NCBI GenBank assembly: GCA_944325835.1 | Contig: CALVBO010000003.1 | Span: forward strand, 1 to 64,000 | Direction of reading: 5' to 3' | Source of the DNA: Candidatus Gastranaerophilales bacterium | Lineage (GTDB): Bacteria; Cyanobacteriota; Vampirovibrionia; Gastranaerophilales; Gastranaerophilaceae | DNA length: 64,000 nt | In this document: piece by piece, positions 1 through 8,116 of the stretch | Position numbering within the stretch: the stretch's first letter is position 1 | Layout: the number at the start of each line of letters is the position of its first letter | Program-made: the position numbers and the translations under genes | Notes under the pieces: generated by a model | What the model was told of the DNA's origin: nothing | Seen by the model: the letters and a program-made list of their open reading frames with translations, nothing else | The model's database searches: none

Positions 1-19
1 GCGAGTCTTTCTCGGACAT
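1..19 (+). repeat. Terminal fragment of dispersed repeat family A
   Basis: These bases match the right end of a repeat whose larger copies lie at 4634-4785, 21584-21764 and 41372-41592 (shared end GAGTCTTTCTCGGACAT). The rest of this copy lies outside the window. The reading frame of the next gene stays open through it to the window edge. Confidence 0.8.
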
Positions 20-37
20 TATACAAAGTCAAAAGAA

Positions 38-997
38 TTGGAAACCTCAACCCTTGATAAACTAACGAACACAAAAGATCAACGTGCTTATGAACAGTTG
101 TATCAAAGCTATTTAAAACAACGCGAACATAATAAGCAAATCAATCACATACTAAACCGTGTAGAATATGCCTTGCAGCAAAAAGATTATGACGGAGTGG
201 CAAACGAATTGCAAAATTACCAGACAATACAGGAAGAGGGCATGAAAAATCTAACACAGGAATGGTCAAAAACTCAGTTACAACCAACCATTCCGGACGC
301 TACGGACTATCCTATGCCTGACACAGAACGTCATATCAATTGGTCTGGATTTCCACGTACAATCTTGCATGATTTTCCGGAAACACAAAAAGTTATAATA
401 AATTCTGGTATGAATTCTATAGATACATTTGGACATATTCCAGATGCAAATGCGTTACTGGATATCTCATCTTCAGATTTTAAAGGTCGTGCAAAATATA
501 TAAAAGATAATGGAATTGTAATAGAAAGTATATCTCAATTACCATTTGATTTTAAAGAACAGGTATACACAAAAGTCAAACTACAGTTAGATAAAAATGA
601 TACAAAAGGCATTATTTTTAGAGCTGATTCTACATTATCTGTTAATATAAAAAGTGCCCCAGAGTTTAGAAAATTTATAATTAGTAATATTGATAATTTA
701 TTAGATGGTAAAGTTATAAATAGTAGTTTACGATTTAAGAAGGGGAATAATTTAAATTTATATTATGCATTAAAAAATGTTGATATTTTAGATACATATA
801 TCAATCAAAATGGGGATATTGTATCATTTATTTTTGATACTTATGATTTTAACAAAAATGATCCGGACTGGAAAGTAGAGTGGGCGCGTAACGTACAAGA
901 ACACGGTCAATTGACAACTTTCTATACAATAAACATAATAATCATTCCTATGGCAGAATGGATGAGCTGGGGTTTAATATTTTATTCATCATATTAG
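38..997 (+). CDS. Hypothetical protein with toxin-like variable C-terminus (possibly 5'-partial)
   Basis: I do not recognise this 319-residue protein. The listed start is a TTG with no clear Shine-Dalgarno, and the frame remains open to base 2, so the gene may begin outside the window or have been cut by the repeat copy at 1-19. The first ~100 residues are Gln/Glu/Lys-rich and probably helical. From about residue 120 base composition becomes much more AT-rich. The last ~45 residues begin with a DPDWKVEW..RNVQEH block that is repeated, followed by related but divergent endings, at 1330-1461 and (shorter) at 1859-1915. The stop overlaps the end of a convergent small membrane-protein gene by 4 bp. 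A constant body, an AT-rich exchangeable tail and an adjacent small membrane gene resemble polymorphic toxin/immunity organisation. That reading is inference; no catalytic motif was identified. Confidence 0.55.
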   Translation: METSTLDKLTNTKDQRAYEQLYQSYLKQREHNKQINHILNRVEYALQQKDYDGVANELQNYQTIQEEGMKNLTQEWSKTQLQPTIPDATDYPMPDTERHINWSGFPRTILHDFPETQKVIINSGMNSIDTFGHIPDANALLDISSSDFKGRAKYIKDNGIVIESISQLPFDFKEQVYTKVKLQLDKNDTKGIIFRADSTLSVNIKSAPEFRKFIISNIDNLLDGKVINSSLRFKKGNNLNLYYALKNVDILDTYINQNGDIVSFIFDTYDFNKNDPDWKVEWARNVQEHGQLTTFYTINIIIIPMAEWMSWGLIFYSSY

Positions 998-1251
998 TTA
1001 TTTGACTTTTTAATTAAGGTTTTGGTATCTTGCATATAACGTATCAGGACAAATATCATAGAAAAATAAACAATAGAAAGCATTATACAGTAAAAAATGT
1101 ACTCAAAATATTCCATTTGTATTATATACCTCCCATGTACTGGAGCTAAGAATATTAATGTTAATAGGTAGAACACAAACCCAACAGTAAGCCACAGAAT
1201 TAAAAAGATTATTTCTAAAATAAACACAAATTTTAAAATGTTTTTTTTCAT
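994..1251 (-). CDS. Small hydrophobic membrane protein, unit 1 (candidate immunity protein)
   Basis: The 85-residue protein has a short basic start (MKKN), a first transmembrane segment with the family signature EI..LILWLT, a second long hydrophobic stretch and a Lys-rich C-terminus. Start choice: the ATG at 1251 is preceded by TGCTATAAT (TATAAT on the reverse strand at 1258-1263) with only 6 nt between box and ATG. This gives no room for a Shine-Dalgarno and suggests a leaderless transcript. Two paralogues follow at 1454-1789 and 1878-2222 with the same promoter spacing. It converges tail-to-tail with the toxin-like gene and overlaps its stop. An immunity or antitoxin role is inferred from position and size only. 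Confidence 0.6.
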   Translation of the reverse strand: MKKNILKFVFILEIIFLILWLTVGFVFYLLTLIFLAPVHGRYIIQMEYFEYIFYCIMLSIVYFSMIFVLIRYMQDTKTLIKKSNN

Positions 1252-1320
1252 AGCTCTATTATAGCAATACATGGAATAATAGTAAATAGCACTTTGCGGG
1301 GAGCTTTCCCCGCAACTATT
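1249..1320 (-). repeat. Array repeat R, copy 1 (promoter plus hairpin)
   Basis: About 70 bp repeated at 1787-1857 and 2220-2291. Each copy holds the extended -10 promoter and start of a small membrane gene and a GCGGGGAGCTTTCCCCGC hairpin (1296-1313 here). In copy 3 the hairpin directly follows the TOPRIM gene stop and looks like that gene's terminator, so copies 1 and 2 probably arose by tandem duplication of the unit. Confidence 0.75.
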
Positions 1321-1329
1321 TACTTATAC

Positions 1330-1461
1330 AACAATCCGGACTGGAAAGTAGAGTGGGGACGTAATGTACAAGAACATCATTTAATAACCTGTTTTTATTC
1401 TATAACAATCGTTGTTGTTCCTAAAGAAGATTGGTTACAACGTATTGGTAAGCCTAATTAA
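1330..1461 (+). pseudogene. Orphan C-terminal tail 2 of the toxin-like gene
   Basis: The 43-codon open stretch starts N-N-PDWKVEW.RNVQEH, matching residues ~275-290 of the gene at 38-997. It continues with a related but different ending (FYSITIVVVP versus FYTINIIIIP) and a TAA at 1459-1461. It has no start codon or ribosome-binding site of its own. It lies immediately upstream of, and overlaps the 3' end of, the convergent membrane gene of unit 2. It looks like a silent alternative tail or a duplication remnant. Confidence 0.6.
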
Positions 1462-1789
1462 AAAGTACATAGAGGCAATAAAGCATTGGTAAAATACTAA
1501 GAACAAGAAAGATGTTTAATAAATTGGAAATAGGTTTGTTTTTTAGCAGTTTAACACATGCAATTATAGATGTGACATGAAGGAAAATTGCACCCACATA
1601 AATACCAATAAAAGGAGCATAAAATAAAAAGTTTTCAAAAAATACAAAATTAGATCCTATAGGCTCTTCCGTTGGTGATGAAGCAAATAATGAAAAGAGA
1701 AGTATATAAACCAGCAACATTATAGTCAACCATAAAATCAGGAAGCCAATTTCAGTAATTAACGCAACACTTAAAAAGAACTTTTTCAT
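1454..1789 (-). CDS. Small hydrophobic membrane protein, unit 2 (candidate immunity protein)
   Basis: The 111-residue paralogue of the 994-1251 and 1878-2222 proteins starts MKKFFLS, followed by the shared EIGFLILWLT segment. Three or four hydrophobic segments are visible, with a short polar loop (SSPTEEP) after the first hairpin. The start at 1789 is chosen because TATAAT (reverse strand, 1796-1801) lies exactly 6 nt upstream, as in the two paralogues; the frame is open farther upstream but lacks a signal. Its 3' end overlaps orphan tail 2. Function unknown; immunity role inferred from the array. Confidence 0.6.
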   Translation of the reverse strand: MKKFFLSVALITEIGFLILWLTIMLLVYILLFSLFASSPTEEPIGSNFVFFENFLFYAPFIGIYVGAIFLHVTSIIACVKLLKNKPISNLLNIFLVLSILPMLYCLYVLFN

Positions 1790-1857
1790 AGTCCAATTAT
1801 ACTGGTATATGGGATAATAGTAAATAGTTCTTGCGGGGAGTAATCCCCGCACTTATA
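1787..1857 (-). repeat. Array repeat R, copy 2
   Basis: Second copy of the promoter/hairpin repeat, with stem-loop GCGGGGAGTAATCCCCGC at 1833-1850. It is more diverged than copies 1 and 3 but keeps TATAAT, the 6-nt spacing and the GGATAATAGTAAATAG block. Confidence 0.7.
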
Positions 1858-1858
1858 C

Positions 1859-1915
1859 AATGAGCCGGATTGGGAAGTTAAGTGGCTTGATTGGTTGATA
1901 AAGAATACGCTATAA
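1859..1915 (+). pseudogene. Orphan C-terminal tail 3 fragment
   Basis: Eighteen codons beginning N-E-PDWEVKW, the same hinge as in the upstream toxin-like gene and tail 2, ending at TAA 1913-1915. The remainder of the tail is lost. It overlaps the 3' end of the third membrane gene, repeating the convergent arrangement of the first two units. Confidence 0.5.
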
Positions 1916-2222
1916 CAAGTATTGTAAGAAATAAAATAATTGGTACTGCCGCAATAAAAAGAGAAATTTTTTCTAACAACGATAGAGATTTTTTCCTAAG
2001 AAGATTTATTGTTGCTATAATGCTTATTATTAAAGAAAGATTGGTGATTAGGTAAATAAAGGTAGAAATAAACCATATAAGAAGTACTATACCATCATGG
2101 AGTCCCCCTTCGGGGAATTCTATAACAAAAAAAACGAAGTAAAGATTAGTTGAAAAAGTAGCCCATACAATCAAGGTAATAATTTCAATAATCAGTGCAA
2201 AGATTAAAAGAATAATTTTCAT
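1878..2222 (-). CDS. Small hydrophobic membrane protein, unit 3 (candidate immunity protein)
   Basis: A 114-residue protein with four predicted membrane segments. It starts MKIILLIFALIIEI and carries the same EI..LIVWAT signature as its two paralogues. TATAAT sits 6 nt before the ATG, so translation is probably leaderless. It lies between orphan tail 3 and repeat R copy 3, and is the unit nearest the TOPRIM gene. Role unknown; membrane location is clear from the sequence. Confidence 0.6.
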   Translation of the reverse strand: MKIILLIFALIIEIITLIVWATFSTNLYFVFFVIEFPEGGLHDGIVLLIWFISTFIYLITNLSLIISIIATINLLRKKSLSLLEKISLFIAAVPIILFLTILVIAYSLSTNQAT

Positions 2223-2291
2223 GGTTCTATTATAGCAATATATGGAATAATAGTAAATAGCACATTGCGGGGAGCTTTCCCCGCAATGTGC
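2220..2291 (-). repeat. Array repeat R, copy 3, with long terminator hairpin
   Basis: Here the hairpin extends to a 14-bp stem (GCACATTGCGGGGA / TCCCCGCAATGTGC, 2260-2291) directly after the TOPRIM gene stop. It then runs into the TGCTATAAT promoter of the unit 3 membrane gene. It therefore combines a terminator for the upstream reverse-strand gene with a promoter for the next. Confidence 0.7.
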
Positions 2292-2292
2292 G

Positions 2293-3285
2293 TTATTTAC
2301 AGCTCTTGCAGGTTTGCAGTGCCTTTATAATCTCTTTGATTTCCGGCGAAATGTCAGACATATCAAAAATGTTTGATTTTACGTAATGTGCAAACTCCGA
2401 TTTTTTAAACTCGTGGTGTCCGCGGTTCCGGAAAAATTCTTCCAAAAATTCCACTGTAGAAGCTGCGCCCTCTAACGCTGCCGTATCACCCATAGAAATA
2501 AATTCCGTTTCGTAGTTAATCGTCTTTTTTATCAATGATTTTGGCAGGATGTCCTCAAATTCACCCTTAGAAATCACATAAACATAATCGCCCTCCCTCA
2601 GGCGCGGACGGATTTGGGAATAATTTTCCTGCGCATCACTATCGAGAAGCACAAAAATAGGGATTTTCAGACAGCCGGCAAAACGATAAAAATATTTTAC
2701 GACCTGATTTTTCCCGCCGGCTGATATCACAAAAATCCCGTTCTTTTTGAAATCATAATCCAGAAGTTTTGCAAATTCCGGAAGAAGGATTTCCTCCGTA
2801 ATCCCCTCCACAAGCAGGACTTTTTCAACCGGATAAAGATTAGATGCGCGGTTTTCAGCCGAACATTTACCACTGGCAAGCGATTTTAACCAGCGCAGGT
2901 TGAAAACCGCGCCTTCTTCAATCAGTTCCACCGCCGCTGCATAATTAATCTTATTTTTCAGAAATATTTCTTCCCGTTCGCTCGTTTGAAAAACTGTTTT
3001 TTCATAATCATAAATCTGTTGATTAATTGAATAATCTTCTTTCAATTCTAACCCCATATTGCAAAGCGAATAGTTAATAATTCCTGCCGCAAGTTCTGTA
3101 ATCAATGCCGCATCAAGGTTTTCAACGTCCGTTTTTTTTAACTTAGGCTCCAGCAGATTGCCTGTGATAATTTCTTCAAACACGCGCATATAGCGTTTTT
3201 CCACTTCCTTAAATCTGGTCAGCCTGTCTAATGAAATCAATATTTGTTCTTTTGTTAAAGGTTTTATTTTTTTCAGTTTTTCCAT
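2293..3285 (-). CDS. TOPRIM-domain protein (OLD-nuclease-like, no ATPase part)
   Basis: A 330-residue protein whose central/C-terminal half carries a TOPRIM fold: LLVEGITEE at about residue 160 supplies the conserved Glu, and FVLLDSDA at about 215 supplies the DxD metal site, with SAGGKNQV between. This spacing matches the TOPRIM domain of OLD-family nucleases. The usual N-terminal ABC-type ATPase is absent; the N-terminus is helical and unrecognised. I chose the ATG at 3285 (weak GGGA ahead); an in-frame TTG at 3318 is possible. It is divergent from the papain-like gene and followed by a strong hairpin. DNA or RNA cleavage is likely from the fold, but the substrate is unknown and a phage-defence role cannot be shown. 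Confidence 0.7.
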   Translation of the reverse strand: MEKLKKIKPLTKEQILISLDRLTRFKEVEKRYMRVFEEIITGNLLEPKLKKTDVENLDAALITELAAGIINYSLCNMGLELKEDYSINQQIYDYEKTVFQTSEREEIFLKNKINYAAAVELIEEGAVFNLRWLKSLASGKCSAENRASNLYPVEKVLLVEGITEEILLPEFAKLLDYDFKKNGIFVISAGGKNQVVKYFYRFAGCLKIPIFVLLDSDAQENYSQIRPRLREGDYVYVISKGEFEDILPKSLIKKTINYETEFISMGDTAALEGAASTVEFLEEFFRNRGHHEFKKSEFAHYVKSNIFDMSDISPEIKEIIKALQTCKSCK

Positions 3286-3362
3286 AATTCCCGAACGGAT
3301 ATCCAAAGGATATAGCAAATAAAAATATTTTCATATATTATAGATGTAAGGAGTTTGCGCAA

Positions 3363-4664
3363 ATGTTACTCTCGGTATCGAACATCTCACAAAGGAATTA
3401 TACCATAAGCAGCCGATTTCCCCAAAAGGTTAATCTTTCGTTGCAATGCGGATTTTGCGCACAGGGTGCTGACGGATACGAGGGTTCTGAACTTAATACT
3501 GAAGATAGAGCAAAATTTGAAAAAATCGCCGGAGTTCTGCCTTCGAAAAACCTAGTTGAGCTTGAAAATTTGCGAAAACACGGCATTTTGACAAACAAAA
3601 AATCAAACGACAAAACCTCAACGCTTGACAATTTATATAAAATTTTGACGACCGATCGTGCCGCAGGGTTTGACAGCGTTACGCTGCTAACTGAAACAAT
3701 CGGGCATTTGAACAATCCGTATTTAATAAGCCAGAAATCAGATAACAGCGTCACGAGTTATCTTGAGGCAATTTTCAGCCCTAAAACCCCTGTTTTGAAT
3801 GATAAAAATTCCAGTACCTGTACAGCGGCGTGTATAGAATTTGACCTTGCCAGACAAGAGCCGGCAGAATTTACCAGATTTGTGGAAGGGCTTACGTCAC
3901 CCGCTCTGGCTGTAGAAAAAACAATTGACCTTGAAAACCTCGCGGATAAAACACTTGATGCTATCTGGCTTCTAAACATTTTTGAAATTCCGCACGAAGA
4001 AACCAACTTTGACAAAATAAAATTAACTCTTAAACCGGATGATATGGTTATGCTAAAAATAGGTTTAAACAAAAAAAATCCTTCCGGCCAGCGAAACAAT
4101 ATTGACACGATTTTGCAGTCGACATTTATGAATGTCGGCTCACAACAGAGTTACAACTCTCTGACGGACAGGCGCACAGGGAACTTCAATGTAACTGAGC
4201 GCGGGTTGATAGAGTACGAAAAAACTTTTGTGGAATCGGTTGTGCGCAACAAAAATATTATTTCGGTAAACTATCAAAAAATAAATAGTGAAGGAGAGAT
4301 TACCGGTTACGCAGCGGATTTTCAAACGATAAAGTCGCAGCTTTTGGACACTCTAAATCTCGGTGAAAACATAGTAGCCGGTATTACCCAAAAAACAAAA
4401 AAAGGTAAACTGCGCGGTCATGAAATAGTCATAACAGGGGCGCATACGGGAGAGGACGGCAAGACAGAATTTATATGTTATAATAGCGATTTGGATAAAA
4501 CAACGCCTGTTACATACAGTGAGGATTACCTTCTGCCAAAAATTCACCATGCCGGCATTCCGAAAGAAGTTGTATTAAAGACAATGGGTTTTAAAGAAGG
4601 CTGGATAATGGAGCTGGAAAATTACAGAGCAATAAAGCAGTTCTCCGCCGCACCGCCTCGCTGA
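3363..4664 (+). CDS. Putative papain/C39-like cysteine protease-fold protein
   Basis: A 433-residue protein starting at ATG 3363 after TAAGGAG. No close family is recognised. A papain-like triad can be proposed: Cys153 (or 157) in SSTCTAAC at the start of a helix, His353 in RGHEIVITG opening a strand, and Asn374/Asp376 in CYNSDLD. The order Cys...His...Asp/Asn and the H-x-V-x-I-T-G strand followed by a GEDGKT turn resemble C39/papain folds. There is no signal peptide. The last ~10 residues and the TGA stop come from dispersed repeat A (begins 4634), so the native C-terminus has been replaced. Substrate and role unknown. Confidence 0.55.
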   Translation: MLLSVSNISQRNYTISSRFPQKVNLSLQCGFCAQGADGYEGSELNTEDRAKFEKIAGVLPSKNLVELENLRKHGILTNKKSNDKTSTLDNLYKILTTDRAAGFDSVTLLTETIGHLNNPYLISQKSDNSVTSYLEAIFSPKTPVLNDKNSSTCTAACIEFDLARQEPAEFTRFVEGLTSPALAVEKTIDLENLADKTLDAIWLLNIFEIPHEETNFDKIKLTLKPDDMVMLKIGLNKKNPSGQRNNIDTILQSTFMNVGSQQSYNSLTDRRTGNFNVTERGLIEYEKTFVESVVRNKNIISVNYQKINSEGEITGYAADFQTIKSQLLDTLNLGENIVAGITQKTKKGKLRGHEIVITGAHTGEDGKTEFICYNSDLDKTTPVTYSEDYLLPKIHHAGIPKEVVLKTMGFKEGWIMELENYRAIKQFSAAPPR

Positions 4665-4785
4665 ACCGCGAGCCGTTAGCGGCTGCGCTGTCTAATACGC
4701 CACTCAAAAGGCTCGCTTGCGTGAGCGGGAGTTGCTACGCAACTCATTCACGCCACGTTCCTTATCGCGAGCCTTTCTCGGACAA
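4634..4785 (+). repeat. Dispersed repeat family A, copy 1
   Basis: It begins AAAGCAGTTCTCCG and ends CGAGCCTTTCTCGGACA, like the copies at 21584-21764 and 41372-41592, with a different middle (GCTTGCGTGAGCGGGAG...). It contains several short palindromes and no transposase. Its left end encodes the last residues and stop of the upstream gene. Confidence 0.85.
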
Positions 4786-4807
4786 TTAAAAGACCGTTCG
4801 GAGTAGG

Positions 4808-4969
4808 TCACGCCTCCTGTTTTTCAGCTTTTGCCTGTATATCCTGTGCAATTCTAATGTGTTCTACCATTAGATGCAAATTAACAATTTCATCGCCAAA
4901 CTTATACAGTGTTTCGGAAATTGTTGCAAGGCATCCGTCAATCTGGTCGTCAAAATATTTTTTGTCCAT
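4808..4969 (-). CDS. Small hypothetical protein (53 aa), divergent from XRE gene
   Basis: A 53-residue acidic helical protein (starts MDKKYFDDQIDG, ends AEKQEA) with a good AGGAG seven nt before the ATG. It is divergently placed from the small XRE regulator at 5065, and a large palindrome at 4991-5016 lies in the shared promoter region. This suggests co-regulation by the XRE protein. It could be a partner of the regulator; function unknown. Confidence 0.6.
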   Translation of the reverse strand: MDKKYFDDQIDGCLATISETLYKFGDEIVNLHLMVEHIRIAQDIQAKAEKQEA

Positions 4970-4990
4970 AGTTACTCCTATTTTTTAAAT

Positions 4991-5016
4991 GATATCGCTA
5001 ATATATTAGTGATATC
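4991..5016. promoter_or_regulatory. 26-bp palindromic operator candidate
   Basis: Inverted repeat with arms GATATC.CTAATA / TATTAG.GATATC, imperfect only at one mirrored position. It lies between the 53-aa gene and the XRE gene, as expected for an autoregulatory operator. Confidence 0.6.
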
Positions 5017-5064
5017 ATGATTTTATCATGTTGTTAATATTTGTCAATAACCTATAATAAAAAT

Positions 5065-5283
5065 ATGGATAAAGAAGATTTAAAAAAGTTAGCATATATA
5101 ATTAAATACTCCCGTGATAAAAAAGGGCTTTCGCAGGAACGTTTGGCAGAACTTGCGGGAGTAAGCGTTGCAACAATTGGAGCGCTTGAACGAGGTGTAG
5201 CCAATATTACTCTTACAAATTATTATAATATCTGCAAAATTCTTGACATCGACATGGGTGTTTTGAATAACTTTCAACTCTAA
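5065..5283 (+). CDS. XRE-family small DNA-binding protein
   Basis: The 72-residue protein is essentially a single HTH_3 domain: KGLSQERLAELAGVS is the first helix-turn, followed by the recognition helix around ATIGALERG. I chose the ATG at 5065 rather than an upstream TTG. TATAAT (5053-5058) sits 6 nt before it, with TTGTTA 16 nt upstream of that, so the transcript probably starts at the ATG itself (leaderless). The adjacent palindrome at 4991-5016 is the likely binding site. DNA-binding repressor role is inferred from the domain. Confidence 0.8.
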   Translation: MDKEDLKKLAYIIKYSRDKKGLSQERLAELAGVSVATIGALERGVANITLTNYYNICKILDIDMGVLNNFQL

Positions 5284-5354
5284 TCGTTAAATAATCATTA
5301 ATTATTTCTGATTTCCTAATTTTTATCGTTAAAATGATAACAGAGGAAAATATT

Positions 5355-7964
5355 ATGTTAAATTTAGAAAAATTTACTAATCTTTCAAACGAAATTATTG
5401 CCGGTGCTCTCAACTTTTCAGCACAGTATAAAAATTCGGAAATTCAGCCCGAACATATTTTACTCGCGTGCGTGAAGGATGACGGCATGGCAAAAGATTA
5501 TATGAACGAATTGAAACTCCTTAATCAGGATTTCATTAACGATTTAATCAGCACAATCAAATCCTTTCCGACAGTCAGCATGGTTAACACTGCGCAGTTA
5601 ATTTTGTCAAAAGACTCCTTCCAAATTCTGGAAAAAGCTCAGGAACTCGCGCAGGATTTCAAGGACGAATACGTCGGAATTGATATGATTTTACTTGCCA
5701 TGACCAAGGTCGAAGGCACAAATGTTTATAATCTTTTAAAGCGTTTCAGGGTCAGCGAAAGCACAGTCCTGAATGTTATGAAAAAAATAAGAGGTAATCA
5801 AAAAGTGGATAATAAAAATGCAGAAGAAAATTTAAAAGCTTTAGAAAAGTATTCTACCGATTTAACGGCGCTTGCCCGCAAGGGTAAACTTGACCCTGTT
5901 ATCGGCAGAGATGACGAAATAAGAAGAATTGTTCAGGTCTTGAACAGGCGTACCAAAAACAACCCTGTTCTAATCGGTGAACCGGGGGTCGGTAAAACCG
6001 CAATTATTGAAGGCTTAGCACAAAGAATCGTCCGGGGCGATGTTCCTGAAAGCCTTAAAAACGTAAAACTTGTTTCGCTTGACCTTGGCGCACTGGTTGC
6101 AGGTGCAAAATATAAAGGTGAGTTTGAAGAACGTTTGAAGGCTGTATTGAAAGAAGTCGAAAACTCCAACGGCGAAATCGTCATGTTTATTGATGAACTT
6201 CACATGGTAGTCGGTGCCGGCGCATCAGAAGGTGCAATGGATGCCGGAAACCTTTTAAAACCAATGCTTGCCCGCGGTGTATTAAGAACAATCGGTGCAA
6301 CAACCGTCAATGAATACAGAAAATATATTGAAAAAGACCCGGCACTTGAGCGCCGGTTCCAGCCGATTATGGTTAATGAGCCGTCAATTGAAGATACGAT
6401 AAGTATCTTAAGGGGCCTGAAAGAAAAATACGAGGTTCACCACGGAGTCAGAATTCTCGACAGCGCCCTGATTGAAGCAGTAAAACTTTCTGACCGCTAC
6501 ATCACGGACAGATTTCTTCCTGATAAAGCAATTGACCTGATTGATGAAGCAGCATCATCACTGCGTATTCAAATCGACTCCATGCCGGAAGAAATTGATA
6601 CCCTTTCACGTCAAAAAATTCAGCTTGAAATTGAGCGCGAAGCCCTGAAAAAAGAAGATGAAAACGAAGAAACCACTGCAAAAATTAACGAAATTTCTTC
6701 ACAAATCACCGAACTTACAGGCAAAATCGACGTTCTGAAAAAACAATGGGAAGCCGAAAAAGCATCTATCACAGGTGAAGCCGGTATCAAAGAAGAAATT
6801 GAAAAAACAAAACAAAAAATCGAAGAGGCTGAGCGCAACACCGATCTTCAAACCGCAGCTGAACTCAAATACGGTAAACTTCTTGAACTGCAAAAACAAT
6901 TAACCGCAATTCAGGGCAAAGAAAAAGTTTCCAACCGTCTTTTGAAGGAAGAAATCACGGATGAAGATATCGCAAATGTTGTAAGTAAGTGGACCGGAAT
7001 TCCTGTCAACAAACTTGTTGAAAGCGAAAAACAAAAACTTATCAACATGGAAGAAATTCTCCACAAACGTTTGATAGGTCAGGAAGAAGCGGTTCAAACG
7101 GTATCTGACGCAATCCGCCGCGCCCGTTCCGGTTTAAAAGACCCTAAACGTCCGATAGGAACTTTCCTGTTCCTCGGGCCGACAGGTGTAGGTAAAACCG
7201 AACTTGCAAAAGCGCTTGCAGAATTTATGTTCAACGATGAGGACGCTCTTATCAGAATTGATATGTCCGAATATATGGAAAAACATAACGTTGCCCGTTT
7301 GGTCGGCGCACCTCCGGGATACGTAGGATATGAAGAAGGCGGACAACTCACCGAAGCTGTCAGAAGAAAACCTTATTCCGTTGTGCTCTTTGATGAAATC
7401 GAAAAAGCGCATCCGGATGTATTCAACATAATGCTTCAAATCTTTGATGACGGACGTTTGACTGATAGCAAAGGCAGAACCGTTGACTTTAAAAACACCC
7501 TCATCATTATGACAAGCAATATCGGCAGCGACATAATTCTTGAAAGTACAGTCAATGCGATGATTTCACCGGAAGAATTCGACAAAACAAAAGAAGAAAT
7601 TCTTGAACTGTTGAAAACACGTTTCAAACCGGAATTTTTAAATAGAATTGATGAAACAATTTTCTTCAAAGCACTGACACTTCAACAACTGTCAAAAATC
7701 GTTGATATCCAAATGGAATACCTGCGCAAACGTCTTGCAGAACAGGAAATCGACCTGATGATAACGGAAGATGCCCGAGAATTCCTTGCACACCGCGGAT
7801 TTAATCCGATTTACGGTGCAAGACCGCTTAAACGGACAATTCGTCAGCTTGTGGAAAACCCTCTTTCTAAATTGTTATTATCGCAAAACTTCCTTAAAGG
7901 CGATGAGATAGTAATAGACGTTGACAACGACGAAATAACATTCAATAAGACACACAAGAAATAA
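5355..7964 (+). CDS. clpB: ATP-dependent chaperone ClpB
   Basis: An 869-residue two-ring AAA+ disaggregase of normal ClpB length. In order: Clp N-domain (residues ~1-145), NBD1 with Walker A GEPGVGKT near 207 and Walker B FIDELH, a long coiled-coil middle domain (~400-525, including AAELKYGKL, typical of ClpB rather than ClpC), and NBD2 with GPTGVGKT near 607 and LFDEIEKAH. It lacks the IGF/L loop expected of ClpP-binding members as far as I can see. Start chosen at ATG 5355 after AGAGGA; an upstream in-frame ATG at 5334 lacks a site. Followed by a terminator. It acts in the cytosol with DnaK to rescue aggregated proteins. No CIRCE or other heat-shock operator was recognised upstream. Confidence 0.93.
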   Translation: MLNLEKFTNLSNEIIAGALNFSAQYKNSEIQPEHILLACVKDDGMAKDYMNELKLLNQDFINDLISTIKSFPTVSMVNTAQLILSKDSFQILEKAQELAQDFKDEYVGIDMILLAMTKVEGTNVYNLLKRFRVSESTVLNVMKKIRGNQKVDNKNAEENLKALEKYSTDLTALARKGKLDPVIGRDDEIRRIVQVLNRRTKNNPVLIGEPGVGKTAIIEGLAQRIVRGDVPESLKNVKLVSLDLGALVAGAKYKGEFEERLKAVLKEVENSNGEIVMFIDELHMVVGAGASEGAMDAGNLLKPMLARGVLRTIGATTVNEYRKYIEKDPALERRFQPIMVNEPSIEDTISILRGLKEKYEVHHGVRILDSALIEAVKLSDRYITDRFLPDKAIDLIDEAASSLRIQIDSMPEEIDTLSRQKIQLEIEREALKKEDENEETTAKINEISSQITELTGKIDVLKKQWEAEKASITGEAGIKEEIEKTKQKIEEAERNTDLQTAAELKYGKLLELQKQLTAIQGKEKVSNRLLKEEITDEDIANVVSKWTGIPVNKLVESEKQKLINMEEILHKRLIGQEEAVQTVSDAIRRARSGLKDPKRPIGTFLFLGPTGVGKTELAKALAEFMFNDEDALIRIDMSEYMEKHNVARLVGAPPGYVGYEEGGQLTEAVRRKPYSVVLFDEIEKAHPDVFNIMLQIFDDGRLTDSKGRTVDFKNTLIIMTSNIGSDIILESTVNAMISPEEFDKTKEEILELLKTRFKPEFLNRIDETIFFKALTLQQLSKIVDIQMEYLRKRLAEQEIDLMITEDAREFLAHRGFNPIYGARPLKRTIRQLVENPLSKLLLSQNFLKGDEIVIDVDNDEITFNKTHKK

Positions 7965-7967
7965 TCT

Positions 7968-7998
7968 AAAATGCGCTCCAAAAGGGGCGCATTTTATT
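7968..7998 (+). terminator. Rho-independent terminator after clpB
   Basis: Stem AAATGCGC / GCGCATTT with a short loop, followed by a T-rich stretch, directly after the clpB stop. Confidence 0.8.
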
Positions 7999-8037
7999 AG
8001 GTATAGCAAAAAGATATTTTATATGTTATAATATAAT

Positions 8038-8101
8038 AAAGCAGTTCTTTGCCGCCTGCCCGGCAAACGCGGTTTGCCAACCAGCGGCTGCGCTGTCTAT
8101 A
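8038..8101 (+). repeat. Dispersed repeat family A, truncated copy 2
   Basis: Left module only: AAAGCAGTTCTTTGCCGCCTG... ending GCGGCTGCGCTGTCTA, as in the left part of the larger copies. It lies just upstream of the histidine phosphatase-like gene. Confidence 0.75.
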
Positions 8102-8116
8102 CCAAAAGAGGATATT

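Noticed and set aside
3398-4108. Two reverse frames of ~117 codons opposite the papain-like gene
   Set aside because: No start signals or domains; antisense shadows of the real gene.
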